Part shown: positions 44,298 through 53,700 of the stretch, in pieces
Layout: each line of letters starts with the position of its first letter
Numbering within the stretch: position 1 is the first letter of the stretch
From: GCA-2786165 sp964625775
Lineage (GTDB): Bacteria > Pseudomonadota > Gammaproteobacteria > Legionellales > Legionellaceae
NCBI GenBank assembly: GCA_964625775.1
Contig: CAZVEH010000002.1
Span: 1-64,000 of the forward strand
Direction of reading: 5' to 3'
Length of the DNA: 64,000 bases
The notes under the pieces: model-generated
What the model saw: only the letters and a program-made list of their open reading frames with translations
What the model was told of the DNA's origin: nothing
Database searches by the model: none
Made by a program: the position numbers and the translations under genes

Positions 44298-45800
44298 ATG
44301 ACTACTGATATAGTACCCTGTGAGCCAAGTGTCAATACTGCGCTAGCTAATGTTTGGCAGCAGCCAACGCCATTGAGTGAGATCACATCACCAGAAATCA
44401 ACTATCCGGTTGAGGCATTACCCTCTGTGGTTCAAAAAGCAGTTATGGCCTATCACGAATACGGACAACAACCGCTATCATTGATTGCGAGTAGTGCGTT
44501 AGCAAATATATCTCTTGTTTGCCAATCTCAAGCGAATGTAGCACGGGATAAGTATTTGGTAAGCCCCACATCATTGTACTTTCTGAGTTGCGGATCGAGC
44601 GGTGAGCGAAAAAGTGCTGTGGACTCAGTGTTTTCAAGAGCGGCGCGTATGTGGGAGCAGAGTATTCGAAAAAAGCTTGCACCCAAAGTTTCACGCGCAA
44701 AGCTTTTACATGAAACGTGGAGAATGGAGCGTGATGCGCTGTTATCGCAACTAAAACGTGCAATGATGCACAATGAATATACGGAGCCGTTAAAGGCAGA
44801 ATTAGCATCGTTACTTGCTGATGAGCCGGAAGTACCATTACAACCGATGTTATATTTTGAGGATGCAACCCAAGAGGCGTTGGCCTCTGAATTAGCGGTT
44901 GAATGGCCCAGTGCTTCCCTATGGTCGGATGAAGCAGCAATCGTATTAGGTAGTCATAGCATGCAAAACAATCCGACACGTTTTGTGGCACTGCTTAATA
45001 GAACGTGGGACGGAAAGTCTCTGAGTGTTAAACGCAAGAACCAAGATAATTTCATACTGGAAAATCGAAGACTGACAATTAATCTGATGATGCAGCCGTT
45101 GCTATTGCAAAAGCTTGCTAATCAATCTCAGGGGATATGTCGGCAAAGTGGGTTTTTGGCAAGATGCTTGATTGCCTATCCACTTAGTACCATGGGACAA
45201 CGGTTTTATAGAGAGGCGCCGAATACTATAGAGGGGCTTGATGCTTATGAAGAGCATATCATAAGCTGTCTCAACCAATCAGAGCACTTGACCCGAGAAG
45301 GCTGTATTGATATCCCAACTTTGTCATTTAGCAATACTGCAAAAAATCTATGGGTGCAATTTTTCAATCAGGTTGAAACAGGCATAAAACAGCAGGGTGA
45401 ATGGAGTGAAATCAAGGATTTTGCGAGCAAAGCATCTGAGAATGTTGCTAGACTTGCGGCTCTTTTCCATTTATTCAGTGGCAAAGAAGGGGAGATTGAA
45501 CCTGAATCGACGGAGCAAGCCATTGCTATTATTCAGTGGCACCTAGAAGAGACGAGGCGATTGCTGGCACCATTCTCCCAGGAAACGAGTTATGAAGATG
45601 CCGAAAAATTAATGCGCTGGATTTTGTCTAAACGGTTACGTGAAACAACCCCAAGAATTATTCAGCAATCTGGGCCGCTCCGGCAGCGCAGTCGCAGAGA
45701 TAATGCTTTATCTGTATTGATTGAACATCAATGGGTGCGGTTGGTGAATAGGAATAACCAGACACTTATTGAAGTGAATCCGAATATTTTTATAGATTAA
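44298..45800 (+). CDS. DUF3987-family protein
   Basis: 500 residues similar in layout to DUF3987 proteins of prophages and integrative elements: an opening with YPVEALPSVVQKAVMAYHEY, LYFLSCGSSGERKSAVDSVF (a P-loop-like GSSGERKS) and LWSDEAAIVLGSHSM in a Walker B position. These proteins look like remote primase/helicase or ATPase relatives, but their role is not established. It forms a divergent pair with the WGR gene. Confidence 0.75.
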   Translation: MTTDIVPCEPSVNTALANVWQQPTPLSEITSPEINYPVEALPSVVQKAVMAYHEYGQQPLSLIASSALANISLVCQSQANVARDKYLVSPTSLYFLSCGSSGERKSAVDSVFSRAARMWEQSIRKKLAPKVSRAKLLHETWRMERDALLSQLKRAMMHNEYTEPLKAELASLLADEPEVPLQPMLYFEDATQEALASELAVEWPSASLWSDEAAIVLGSHSMQNNPTRFVALLNRTWDGKSLSVKRKNQDNFILENRRLTINLMMQPLLLQKLANQSQGICRQSGFLARCLIAYPLSTMGQRFYREAPNTIEGLDAYEEHIISCLNQSEHLTREGCIDIPTLSFSNTAKNLWVQFFNQVETGIKQQGEWSEIKDFASKASENVARLAALFHLFSGKEGEIEPESTEQAIAIIQWHLEETRRLLAPFSQETSYEDAEKLMRWILSKRLRETTPRIIQQSGPLRQRSRRDNALSVLIEHQWVRLVNRNNQTLIEVNPNIFID

Positions 45801-45874
45801 AATTTCAAAAAATCACTTGTATTCTACTACAATGGTTTCTTAAGCACTTATGCAACTATTGTGACTGGGCACGA

Positions 45875-46426
45875 CTATTTATTCTTCTTTTTAACACTAT
45901 ATTTAAATTTTACTACCGCAAGATTTACTTCGATAGTTGCTTCAGTCTCGGAGTTTTCGATATCGTCTGGAACCACTAGATCAGCAATCAATTCTCCGGT
46001 TTTATGAAGTAGCTGTTGGTATTTTGGGGTATTTTGTGGAGTTTTAGGGAGTTGTTTTATAGTTCTTGATATTTCGCGAACCTTAGCAAATGTATCAATG
46101 ATCGCTAAGGTGGTTTCTGTAGCACGTTGGCTTTTAAGAATGGTGGCAAGCATATATAGCCCGCGCTCGGTAAAGGCTTTTGGTAACGCCGTAGAATGCT
46201 TTAGTCCATTGAACCGGTGGAAATTTTCCACCAGTTCAGTTTTCTCTTTTTTCTTTAGCTGGATAATGTAGTGTTCTGGAAACTTATCAGGATTATTTTT
46301 GACGGCTTTGTTAATGTCTCTGGTTTCTACTTTGTATAAATCGGCTACATCGCTGTCTATAATGACCTGTTCACCACGGATTTCTATGATTTTTTCCGCA
46401 ACAATCTCATTAACAGTGATATCCAT
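45875..46426 (-). CDS. ORF6N-domain protein
   Basis: 183 residues with an N-terminal ORF6N domain: EIRGEQVIIDSDVADLYKVE, TRDINKAVKNNPDKFPEHYI and KAFTERGLYMLATILKS. ORF6N/KilA-N type proteins are common phage and mobile-element regulators. The C-terminal part is charged. A decayed copy of its first 70 codons and upstream region lies at 54771-55065, and both copies are followed by a divergent tyrosine recombinase gene. Confidence 0.85.
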   Translation of the reverse strand: MDITVNEIVAEKIIEIRGEQVIIDSDVADLYKVETRDINKAVKNNPDKFPEHYIIQLKKKEKTELVENFHRFNGLKHSTALPKAFTERGLYMLATILKSQRATETTLAIIDTFAKVREISRTIKQLPKTPQNTPKYQQLLHKTGELIADLVVPDDIENSETEATIEVNLAVVKFKYSVKKKNK

Positions 46427-46514
46427 TTTAACCCTTCCTAATAGTAATGAAGAGCATTATACAGACATGGATCTCCTGATGCCAATCTCCAGTGATTATA
46501 AAATGAATGCGACA

Positions 46515-46620
46515 TTGCTACATAGCCAAAGAGTACCGCATAAAAATCAATAAAAACAGCATATTACAGCCCAGACTATATGTATCAAATATAGTGATAC
46601 ATTAATGCTACATTTGCTAC
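46515..46620. repeat. Recombinase half-site-like repeats and an inverted repeat
   Basis: TTGCTACAT (46515-46523) and TGCTACATTTGCTAC (46606-46620) repeat the arm sequence of the palindrome found after the recombinase gene (TTGCTACATGCATGC). Between them TGTATCA (46581-46587) and TGATACA (46595-46601) form a perfect inverted repeat. The 336-bp stretch 46427-46762 has no gene; these may be binding sites of the recombinase. Confidence 0.45.
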
Positions 46621-46762
46621 TCTCAAAAAGACTGCCTGAAATGTATAAAGGAGGACGTCTTCAATAAACACAAAGGTTATTAAGGGGTAAATTTTTGATG
46701 ACTAGATTTATGTGCCTAATTTATATATTATTGGATTATATTAGGCAGTCTTGGAGATGTTT

Positions 46763-47347
46763 ATGTCAAAAGAAGGAAAAGCAAAGGTTTTGAATGAGGC
46801 AGAATTTAAAAGATTGTTGATCGTGGCAAAATCTGGGCAATTTGCATTGCGTAATGTGGCGCTTTTGTATTGTTCTTTCGGATTAGGGTTGCGAGCTAAG
46901 GAAATTGCGTCGTTAACTATTGCCGATGTGACCGATCCTAATTATGGCCTTCTTGAAGAGATTTGCTTAAAAAGAGGCGTAACAAAAGGGGAAAGACAGC
47001 GTTACGCCTACCTTATACATAAAAAAGTATGTGATGCGTTGGATGAATACATCAAATCGATCGGGCCTATTGATAGAAGTAGGGTATTGTTTCAGACGCA
47101 ACATAAATCACGATTTACGCCTAATGCAATGCAGAAATGGTTTAAAGCATTGTATGACAAAGCTGGCATTGTAGGAGCGAGCTCACATTCTGGGCGTCGT
47201 ACTTTTATTACCCGGTTAATTGAGCAGGGCGCTGATATCAAGGCTGTTTCAAGGCTTGCTGGGCATGCTAGCATTGTTACTACGGCAATTTATGTTGAAG
47301 ATAACCCGGATAGATTAAAGCGGTTAACCAATCTCGCGCTATTGTAG
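46763..47347 (+). CDS. Short tyrosine recombinase (catalytic domain only)
   Basis: 194 residues from the ATG at 46763, six bases after GGAG; a TTG 12 bases earlier is less likely. The catalytic signature is complete: Arg in GLGLRAKEI, HxxR in SSHSGRRTF, GH in LAGHASIVTT and Tyr in IYVEDNP. At this length it lacks the N-terminal core-binding domain, as do FimB/FimE-type invertases. A 15-bp-arm palindrome starts 15 bp after its stop codon and related half-sites lie upstream. Confidence 0.9.
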   Translation: MSKEGKAKVLNEAEFKRLLIVAKSGQFALRNVALLYCSFGLGLRAKEIASLTIADVTDPNYGLLEEICLKRGVTKGERQRYAYLIHKKVCDALDEYIKSIGPIDRSRVLFQTQHKSRFTPNAMQKWFKALYDKAGIVGASSHSGRRTFITRLIEQGADIKAVSRLAGHASIVTTAIYVEDNPDRLKRLTNLALL

Positions 47348-47361
47348 TGTAGCGTTACGCA

Positions 47362-47396
47362 GCATGCATGTAGCAATGTTGTTGCTACATGCATGC
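47362..47396. repeat. Long perfect palindrome, candidate recombinase crossover site
   Basis: GCATGCATGTAGCAA (47362-47376) and TTGCTACATGCATGC (47382-47396) are perfect inverted copies with a 5-base centre. Two 15-bp arms around a short spacer are what a tyrosine recombinase core site looks like. No T-run follows, which argues against a simple terminator. Confidence 0.55.
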
Positions 47397-47536
47397 GGAT
47401 GCAATAATGCAGTACTTATATAGGTTTTCAGACTCATAATTTGGTAAATTAATTGTAAGTAGCGGTGTAGCACGATGTATATTTTAAAATGAGCCACATT
47501 ACTTTCTATAACGTAATAAATATGCGGAGTTATTAC

Positions 47537-47779
47537 ATGTCTTTTCCTAAACTGATTTTTGGCGAAGACCATGCTGATTTGATAACAATTCAAATACTTA
47601 GCGAAATACTTCCTAAACTTAAAGATCAGGGTTATGAGACTTTTTTAGATGGGATGCCAACCGAAGTAACATATAGAATATCTTAGAAAAAATTTAAATG
47701 TTTGCTCAGTTTTTTATTCTCTAGATAAACAGCAAAACCCAAGTCTTTATGATATTAGGCAAGAAATTGGCCTTGCATT
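47537..47779 (+). pseudogene. 5' part of a gene broken by a frameshift and by IS66
   Basis: The ATG at 47537 has GGAG 7 bases upstream. The frame reads MSFPKLIFGEDHADLITIQI and stops with a TAG at 47684. A frame change near 47677-47683 restores LEKNLNVCSVFYSLDKQQNP up to the insertion point. Removing the IS and one copy of the 8-bp duplication joins it in frame to the piece at 50233-50596. The full protein would be about 200 residues. I do not recognise it; the opening GEDHAD has a slight look of GExH-type families. Confidence 0.7.
47772..47779 (+). repeat. IS66 target-site duplication, left copy
   Basis: CTTGCATT directly precedes the left end of the IS element and recurs at 50225-50232 directly after its right end. 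Eight bases is the usual duplication of IS66-family elements. Confidence 0.95.
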
Positions 47780-47863
47780 GTAAGCGGTTAATAAACCCCA
47801 TCTATTCAACCCCGGAATAAATCCAGATAATTACTCCAATTCAAACAACCAGGAGTAACTAGG

Positions 47864-48196
47864 ATGAGCACAGAAAATAAACCGAGTTCCAAATCAGGGT
47901 TTTGGAAAGATCATTCATCGGCATGGAGATTAAGTGAGTTAACGCAACAAGCCTATTGCGAGCAAGCGGGTATTAGTTATCGGCATTTTGTTTATCAGCA
48001 TAGTCGTATTCTTAAGCAAGTTAGAAAACAAGCGACGAAGTTCATTGAGTCAAAAGCGGAGTCAATAAATTCTAATAATCAGAGCGCAGCGTTGCAGTTG
48101 TTGTTACCGAATGGCGTTAGGATTGGTATCGGCCATGAAGTTAATCCTTCACTACTTCAAACTGTGCTGACAATCGCTGGCAGTCTATCATGTTGA
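47864..48196 (+). CDS. tnpA: IS66 TnpA accessory protein
   Basis: 110 residues: a basic HTH-like N-terminal part (SGFWKDHSSAWRLSELTQQA, YCEQAGISYRHFVYQ) and the C-terminal LLLPNGVRIGIGHEVNP typical of IS66 orf1. It overlaps tnpB by 7 bp. In IS66 elements TnpA and TnpB are both needed for transposition together with TnpC. Confidence 0.92.
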   Translation: MSTENKPSSKSGFWKDHSSAWRLSELTQQAYCEQAGISYRHFVYQHSRILKQVRKQATKFIESKAESINSNNQSAALQLLLPNGVRIGIGHEVNPSLLQTVLTIAGSLSC

Positions 48197-48543
48197 AATT
48201 AAGCGATAGCACGCGGGTATATGTAGCGAGCAACTCGGTGGATTTGCGTAAAGCCATCAATGGATTGGCCGTATTGGTGGTTGAGCAATTTGCAACGCCC
48301 GTAAATGATGGTTCAGTCTATGTGTTTTATAATCGTGATTGCGATAGAGTTAAGTGTTTGTTTTGGGATAAGAACGGTTTTGTCCTTTATCACAAGCGTC
48401 TGGAGCGCGGCCGATTCAAGTTTGGTAAGACAATAATTGACGTATGCAACATTACGCACCAACAATTGGATTGGTTGCTAGCTGGTCTTGATTTTAGGCT
48501 AATGTCTGAGTTTCCAATGCTGGATTTCGCTCATTATTTTTGA
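48190..48543 (+). CDS. tnpB: IS66 TnpB accessory protein
   Basis: 117 residues with the conserved TnpB pattern: VYVASNSVDLRKAINGLAVL, RVKCLFWDKNGFVLYHKRLE and ERGRFKFGK. It overlaps tnpA by 7 bp and appears intact. Confidence 0.95.
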   Translation: MLKLSDSTRVYVASNSVDLRKAINGLAVLVVEQFATPVNDGSVYVFYNRDCDRVKCLFWDKNGFVLYHKRLERGRFKFGKTIIDVCNITHQQLDWLLAGLDFRLMSEFPMLDFAHYF

Positions 48544-48629
48544 CACAATTTGCCGATTTTTATTAAAAAATGATTGTTATTTTGGTATAATAACGCCTAT
48601 AAAAATAAGAATGACTGTACGCTAAAATA

Positions 48630-50216
48630 ATGAATTCTACTGCTATCTCACTCGAGAAATTACAACAAGAAAACGCGCGACTATTAGCGTTGATTGCACA
48701 GAAAGATAATGCCATTCAAACTTTGCAGCATCAGATTCACTTGTTTCGCACAGCACGCTTTGGCCGTAAAAGTGAAAAAAATGTGACGGATATGCAAATG
48801 GAGCTTCAATTTGATGAAGCCGAATTGATCAACGGTCAGATTCCAGAGGAAGTTGACTCTAGCACCCCAACAGAAACAATTACTTATACGCGTAATAAAA
48901 AAAATACCGGTCGCAAAGTATTGCCAAAATCGCTACCTTATATCGAAAAAATCCATGATTTAAGCGATGAAGAAAAACAATGCGCTTGTGGATGTGCATT
49001 AACACATATTCATGATGAGATAACAGAGCAACTGGATGTTCTACCGCAAATGACCTTCCGAGTTGTTCATATCCGCAAAAAATATGCCTGCAAAGGTTGT
49101 GAAGAAACCATTCGTTTGGCGTCCTTACCGAAACAACCTATAGATAAAAGTATTGCAACCCCAGGATTATTAGCCGCCGTCATCAATAGTAAGTTTAATT
49201 GCCATATGCCACTTTATCGGCAAGAAGCGATGTTTACTGCAGCGAATATATCCATAACGCGCGCGACTTTAAGTCATTAGCTGATTTATTCTGCCAAATT
49301 ACTGACGCCGCTTGTAAAGCTGATGGAAGCCAACATCCAAGATTACGATATTGCTTATGCTGATGAAACCCCGCTGCAAGTACTGAAAGAAAAAGGACGA
49401 TTACCAACTCAAAAATCCTTTATGTGGCTTTTTATCGGCGGTCCGCCTGATAAGCGTGCCTTTGTTTATCAATATCACACGACACGTTCTCATCAAATAC
49501 CTTTTGATTTCTTTGCTGATTTCAAGGGTTACTTGCATGCAGATTGCTATAAAGCTTATGTCACTTTGGGGCAATCTGAGCATGTGAACCATGTTGCTTG
49601 TTGGGCTCATGCGCGGCGCTACTTTGTGGATGTCGCTAAGACCTCTAAAAAAGAAGGTTTGGCCCATAAGGTCATTCAGCTCATCGGCAAACTATATCTG
49701 TTGGAGCGGGAGCTTAAAGATAAAAATACTTCGCCAGAGCTTGTCTTTGAACAACGCGCAAAACATGCCAAACCAGTTCTCTTGCAAATCAGAGCATTAT
49801 TGGATGATGCTCAACTCAAAGTACCTCCTAAAAGTCCATTAGGCGCCGCTTTGTTTTACGTACTTACCCATTGGGGCGCCTTGAATCTTTATCTGAGCGA
49901 TGGCCGCCTGGAAATCGATAATAACCGTAGTGAACGTGCTATTAAGCCTTTTGTTATTGGTCGAAAAAACTGGTTGTTCCATGGTAATGATGTTGGAGCA
50001 CATGCCGGTAGTGTGCTGTTCTCTCTGATTGAAACATGTAAAAACCATAAGGTTGATGTTTTTGCTTGGCTTAAGTACGTGCTGGCAAATATCCACCTTG
50101 CAGAAACTGTTGAGCAGCTTGAGAAACTTCTTCCGTATCATATCAATCCTAAATTACTTGACGATATGCGCAGTTTGCCAAACCTCTGCTTTCCTGTGAA
50201 GGAGGCGGTTTATTAA
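48630..50216 (+). pseudogene. tnpC: IS66 transposase TnpC with an internal amber codon
   Basis: The frame reads through one TAG (49278-49280, codon 217) and is otherwise complete, about 528 residues. Upstream: a leucine-zipper start (LQQENARLLALIAQKDNAIQ), AFGRKSE-type motif and zinc-binding cysteines (CACGCALTH). Downstream: the DDE core with YADETPLQVLKEKGR, LHADCYKAYV and LEIDNNRSERAIKPFVIGRK. The amber stands where IS66 transposases have Trp (TLxxW), so TGG to TAG fits. It is inactive unless amber is suppressed. Confidence 0.92.
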
Positions 50217-50224
50217 CCGCTTAC

Positions 50225-50232
50225 CTTGCATT
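50225..50232 (+). repeat. IS66 target-site duplication, right copy
   Basis: CTTGCATT follows the right inverted repeat and equals the 8 bases before the left one. Confidence 0.95.
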
Positions 50233-50596
50233 AAAAAATTTTTTAGATATATTGGTTGAACAAAAAATTGCTTGGCAGGCTATTGATCTTTTACCACCAA
50301 CAGCTTTTCACTTGTCCGAAGAACCATATGAGGCATTACAGCCAATAAGAGATAGGGAAATGGCAACCGCTTATGAGAATGAAGAGTATGTATTCTGGCG
50401 TGTAGGACTGTCACACATATCAGGTTTAAGAGAATGCCTATTGGAGTCGTTAGGTGAGGAAAAAGTAACTCAGGATTTTCGTTTTGTTTATATCGATAGA
50501 GGCGAAATTATTCCAACAGAGATTAAAGATCGACTACCTAATGATTTAATAATGCTGGAGTTACCCGAATCAGCTAAATATAAACCGATAATTTAA
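50233..50596 (+). pseudogene. 3' part of the gene broken by IS66
   Basis: After deletion of the IS and one duplication copy the frame runs from IGLA across the junction into LKNFLDILVEQKIAWQAIDL and on to ESAKYKPII. This part has about 120 residues and is undamaged, but it has lost its start. Family unknown. Its internal GTG/TTG starts have no good ribosome-binding site. Confidence 0.7.
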
Positions 50597-50735
50597 TCAT
50601 AAGGGAGAGTGAAAAAATGACATTTATTTTTTTGAAGGAATCTCATTTTTTGGTTTAAAAATGATTGACCAAGAGTCTCCAGATTAAAGGAAATCCTGAA
50701 GCTCCCACCTTAATTATCACAAGGAATAATTCTTT

Positions 50736-53700
50736 ATGCAGAATCAACAACCCTCTAAAAAATTTGCTATAAAAATCGATCACGCAGGAAGCGCATCTGC
50801 GGAACAAACCAATTCCTTAGCTTTCGTTGACGCCCTCAGGCAATGGGATGAGACCGGATACCATGAGCGTCTTATCTTAACGCACAAGGATTTTTATGTA
50901 AATATCGGAAGCAGCAATGTCGCCCTGGGCGTCAAAAAGGATATTGAAGTCATTTTGTATCAGCTCACCGATTTGGAGCATAAGGGTAAAGCTTGGATGG
51001 ACTTGATCGTTGATGGTACTCCTTATAATGGATGGTACTATGTTAATAAAATTTCAGCGTCCTTAGGGGGCGATGCAGAAGCAACGATCGGGCACAACAA
51101 AATTGGAGCCGCCGCTGAAGCGACACTCACGTTTGCCGTCGAGTATGCTCAAAATTTAGAGCAAGGCTCTTACGACCATAAGTTGGAAGTAACTGCAAAA
51201 GTATCCGTTGGGAAAATTTTAGCGAATCCACTAAATACCGCAGACTCGCCGAGTACCACGCTTGCGAAACTTATGGCATTACTACCGATAGGTAGCGAAA
51301 TTGTATTCACCTCAAGACTGAATGATAAGCGCACTACTATGATTAAAAATATAGAAATCAAGCATGCTAGACCCACTCGTACCTGCTTCTCCGCTGAAGC
51401 GCCGCCTGCTGAATTTATCATCATGGCCCATCCTGAAACATTTGCAAGCATTGCATCACCTGAGTATCGTTCGTCATCTCAAGCAGGGAAGTACTATGAT
51501 CTTGTACACAAGAAAAAAGATATTGAAACGTTAATTTATAACCTTGAGCGAGAATATGCTGAGCAGTATAAGCAGATTTCAGCACTCTATCCGAATATCT
51601 CGATGCCGACTCAAAATATTAAGCATCGTGAAGCATTCCCTACAGATGAGGCCTACCTGCAGCATCTTTGTGAACAATATATCGTTTTGGATGGCATTCT
51701 GAAAGACACAGTGAAAAGTGAGGTTAACTCACCCTCTAAACTTAAGCGAACGCCGGAAGAACAACAAAAATATTTGATAAACCTCATGGATCATGTGAAC
51801 GCGATTGGCGTCATCGCCTCTGAGCTCTCAGAGTTATTTCCGAGCAATAGGCCCTTAAAACATATGGCGCGTGCCTGTACGGTAGCATCCAGGCTCACAG
51901 AATCTTGTTTGAAAATCGCAGCTGGAAAACTATCAACGTCGCTACTTACTTTAGATATAGCAAGCAGCATCTTGGCTGCCGTCAATTTCGGAGTTTCTCT
52001 CTTTTCTCAGTCTCAACCCGATGCTTATCTTTGCATGCTAAAGAGAATCGATGACAAGTTGAATACGATTCATCATGACATGATTGTAGGTTTTGAAACG
52101 ACACTAGAAATGCTCAGCATTCTTAAGATCGACATCCAAAAAAATAGGCAATTACAAGCAAATTATCATGAGCAGCTTTTTAGCGAAATTTCAACGATAA
52201 AGAAAGCACTCGAAGAAGTATTACGAAACACCAATGACATATCTTTAAAAATAGATCGATTAATTGATATTAATATTAGAATCGGTCATGAAAATGCTTA
52301 CCGTAATGTTAGTCGTGTTCTGCAGAGTGTGGAACGTAACATTAAGCCAACAGATATTTACGCCGATCTCCAAATACTCTACAATTTCATCGCGTCAGAT
52401 CGCATCAATTTACCCGTAACCCCATCTGAGATGCAGCTATGTCTGCCCGAGTACAACAATTATTTAACTGAACTAAACATCAAATTACCGTTTGGCCTCA
52501 TCGACTTGCGTTATTGGAATGAAATATATACTCAGGGTTATCTTGTAGTGCTGAATCGCTACCGCGAAGATATAGCATTCACCATGAACCAAAATCCGAA
52601 AAATGATTTTTTCATCCCAGGTCTAGTAGAAAAATGTCATGAGGCACAAAGTTTTATTATTAAAATTTATCAAGAGCCGATGATTTGGGAGAAACTGCTG
52701 GAGAAGTACACCGCAGAGTGGAATAGTATTTTATCGCATTTAACGCAATCTCCAGACAGTCCACTACTACAACTTCAATCCGATGAACTACTGAGTTTAA
52801 AATCTCAAACAATTGAGCAACGGAATGCTCTGGCCAAAAACATACTGCAGAAAACATGTCAGTTAAATAAAGTTTGGGTACGTAATGTTAGAGCGCGGCA
52901 GTATATTGCTCAAAAATTCCCCAACAACAGTGCGCAAGGACTAGCGTATGATTTTATCGATACAAATCGAAATAGCCCGCCGGGAGAGGCCCATATTGAT
53001 GAGATAATCGCAGATAAGGGACTGCTTGATGCATTAAGTGAACCTCATATTCTATTTTCACTGCAGACAAACAGCGCCGCCTTAAAAATATATTCTGAGA
53101 GCCTATCCACAACGTCCCCCTGCTCTCACGGAAAAAGGGTGATCAAACAACACGGCCAAAACGTAAATCATCAAGCAGGCTCACAACCAGTAACTTGTGT
53201 CACGCGCTGCTACTTATTTTCGCTTTCATTTCCCGCACCAGAAGCCACCACCATCGTAGATCTGTACATTAAAAACATTACCCAGTTCCCTGATACTTGC
53301 GTTGGATTGCAAGCAGCGTTCCCAAACGAACTTAATCAAACATTTGAATACCAAAAAAATGCCGTCAAACTCAGCGCTCTTATTACGGATATTTCATCTA
53401 TATCATACGAATCAGCCATCACGATAGCACAACAGTGTTCCACTAAAATCCGTAAAGGCATCCTACAAGAGCGAGCCGCTAGGTTCGATGAAACCAGTAC
53501 CCGTTTGAGAAAATTCAACGAGGAACATCGCAAAATATCTTCTTTTATAAGCCTAATTGATAGCCAAATTCTTGCCAATCCAGTGCAGAATGCACTTGAT
53601 GCATGCATCGCTACTGACTCGATTGATGCTCTTCGCGCGCTTTACCATTTTCCCTATTGGTCACATATTATGGGACGACATCCTATTTTTAATAAAGCAC

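Larger units (their letters stand above)
47780..50224 (+). mobile_element. IS66-family insertion sequence
   Basis: A 2445-bp element bounded by terminal inverted repeats starting GTAAGCGGTTAATAAACC at both ends (left 47780, right complement ending 50224) and an 8-bp target duplication. It carries tnpA, tnpB and tnpC in the usual order. tnpC has an internal amber codon, so this copy is probably unable to move on its own. Both termini and the duplication are intact, so insertion is fairly recent. Confidence 0.96.

Noticed and set aside
44443..44991. A 182-residue minus-strand frame
   Set aside because: It is antisense to the DUF3987 gene, has no ribosome-binding site and shows no domain.
47362..47396. 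Rho-independent terminator of the short recombinase gene
   Set aside because: The stem is strong but no T-run follows on either strand, and the arm sequence recurs upstream of the gene, which fits a recombination site better.
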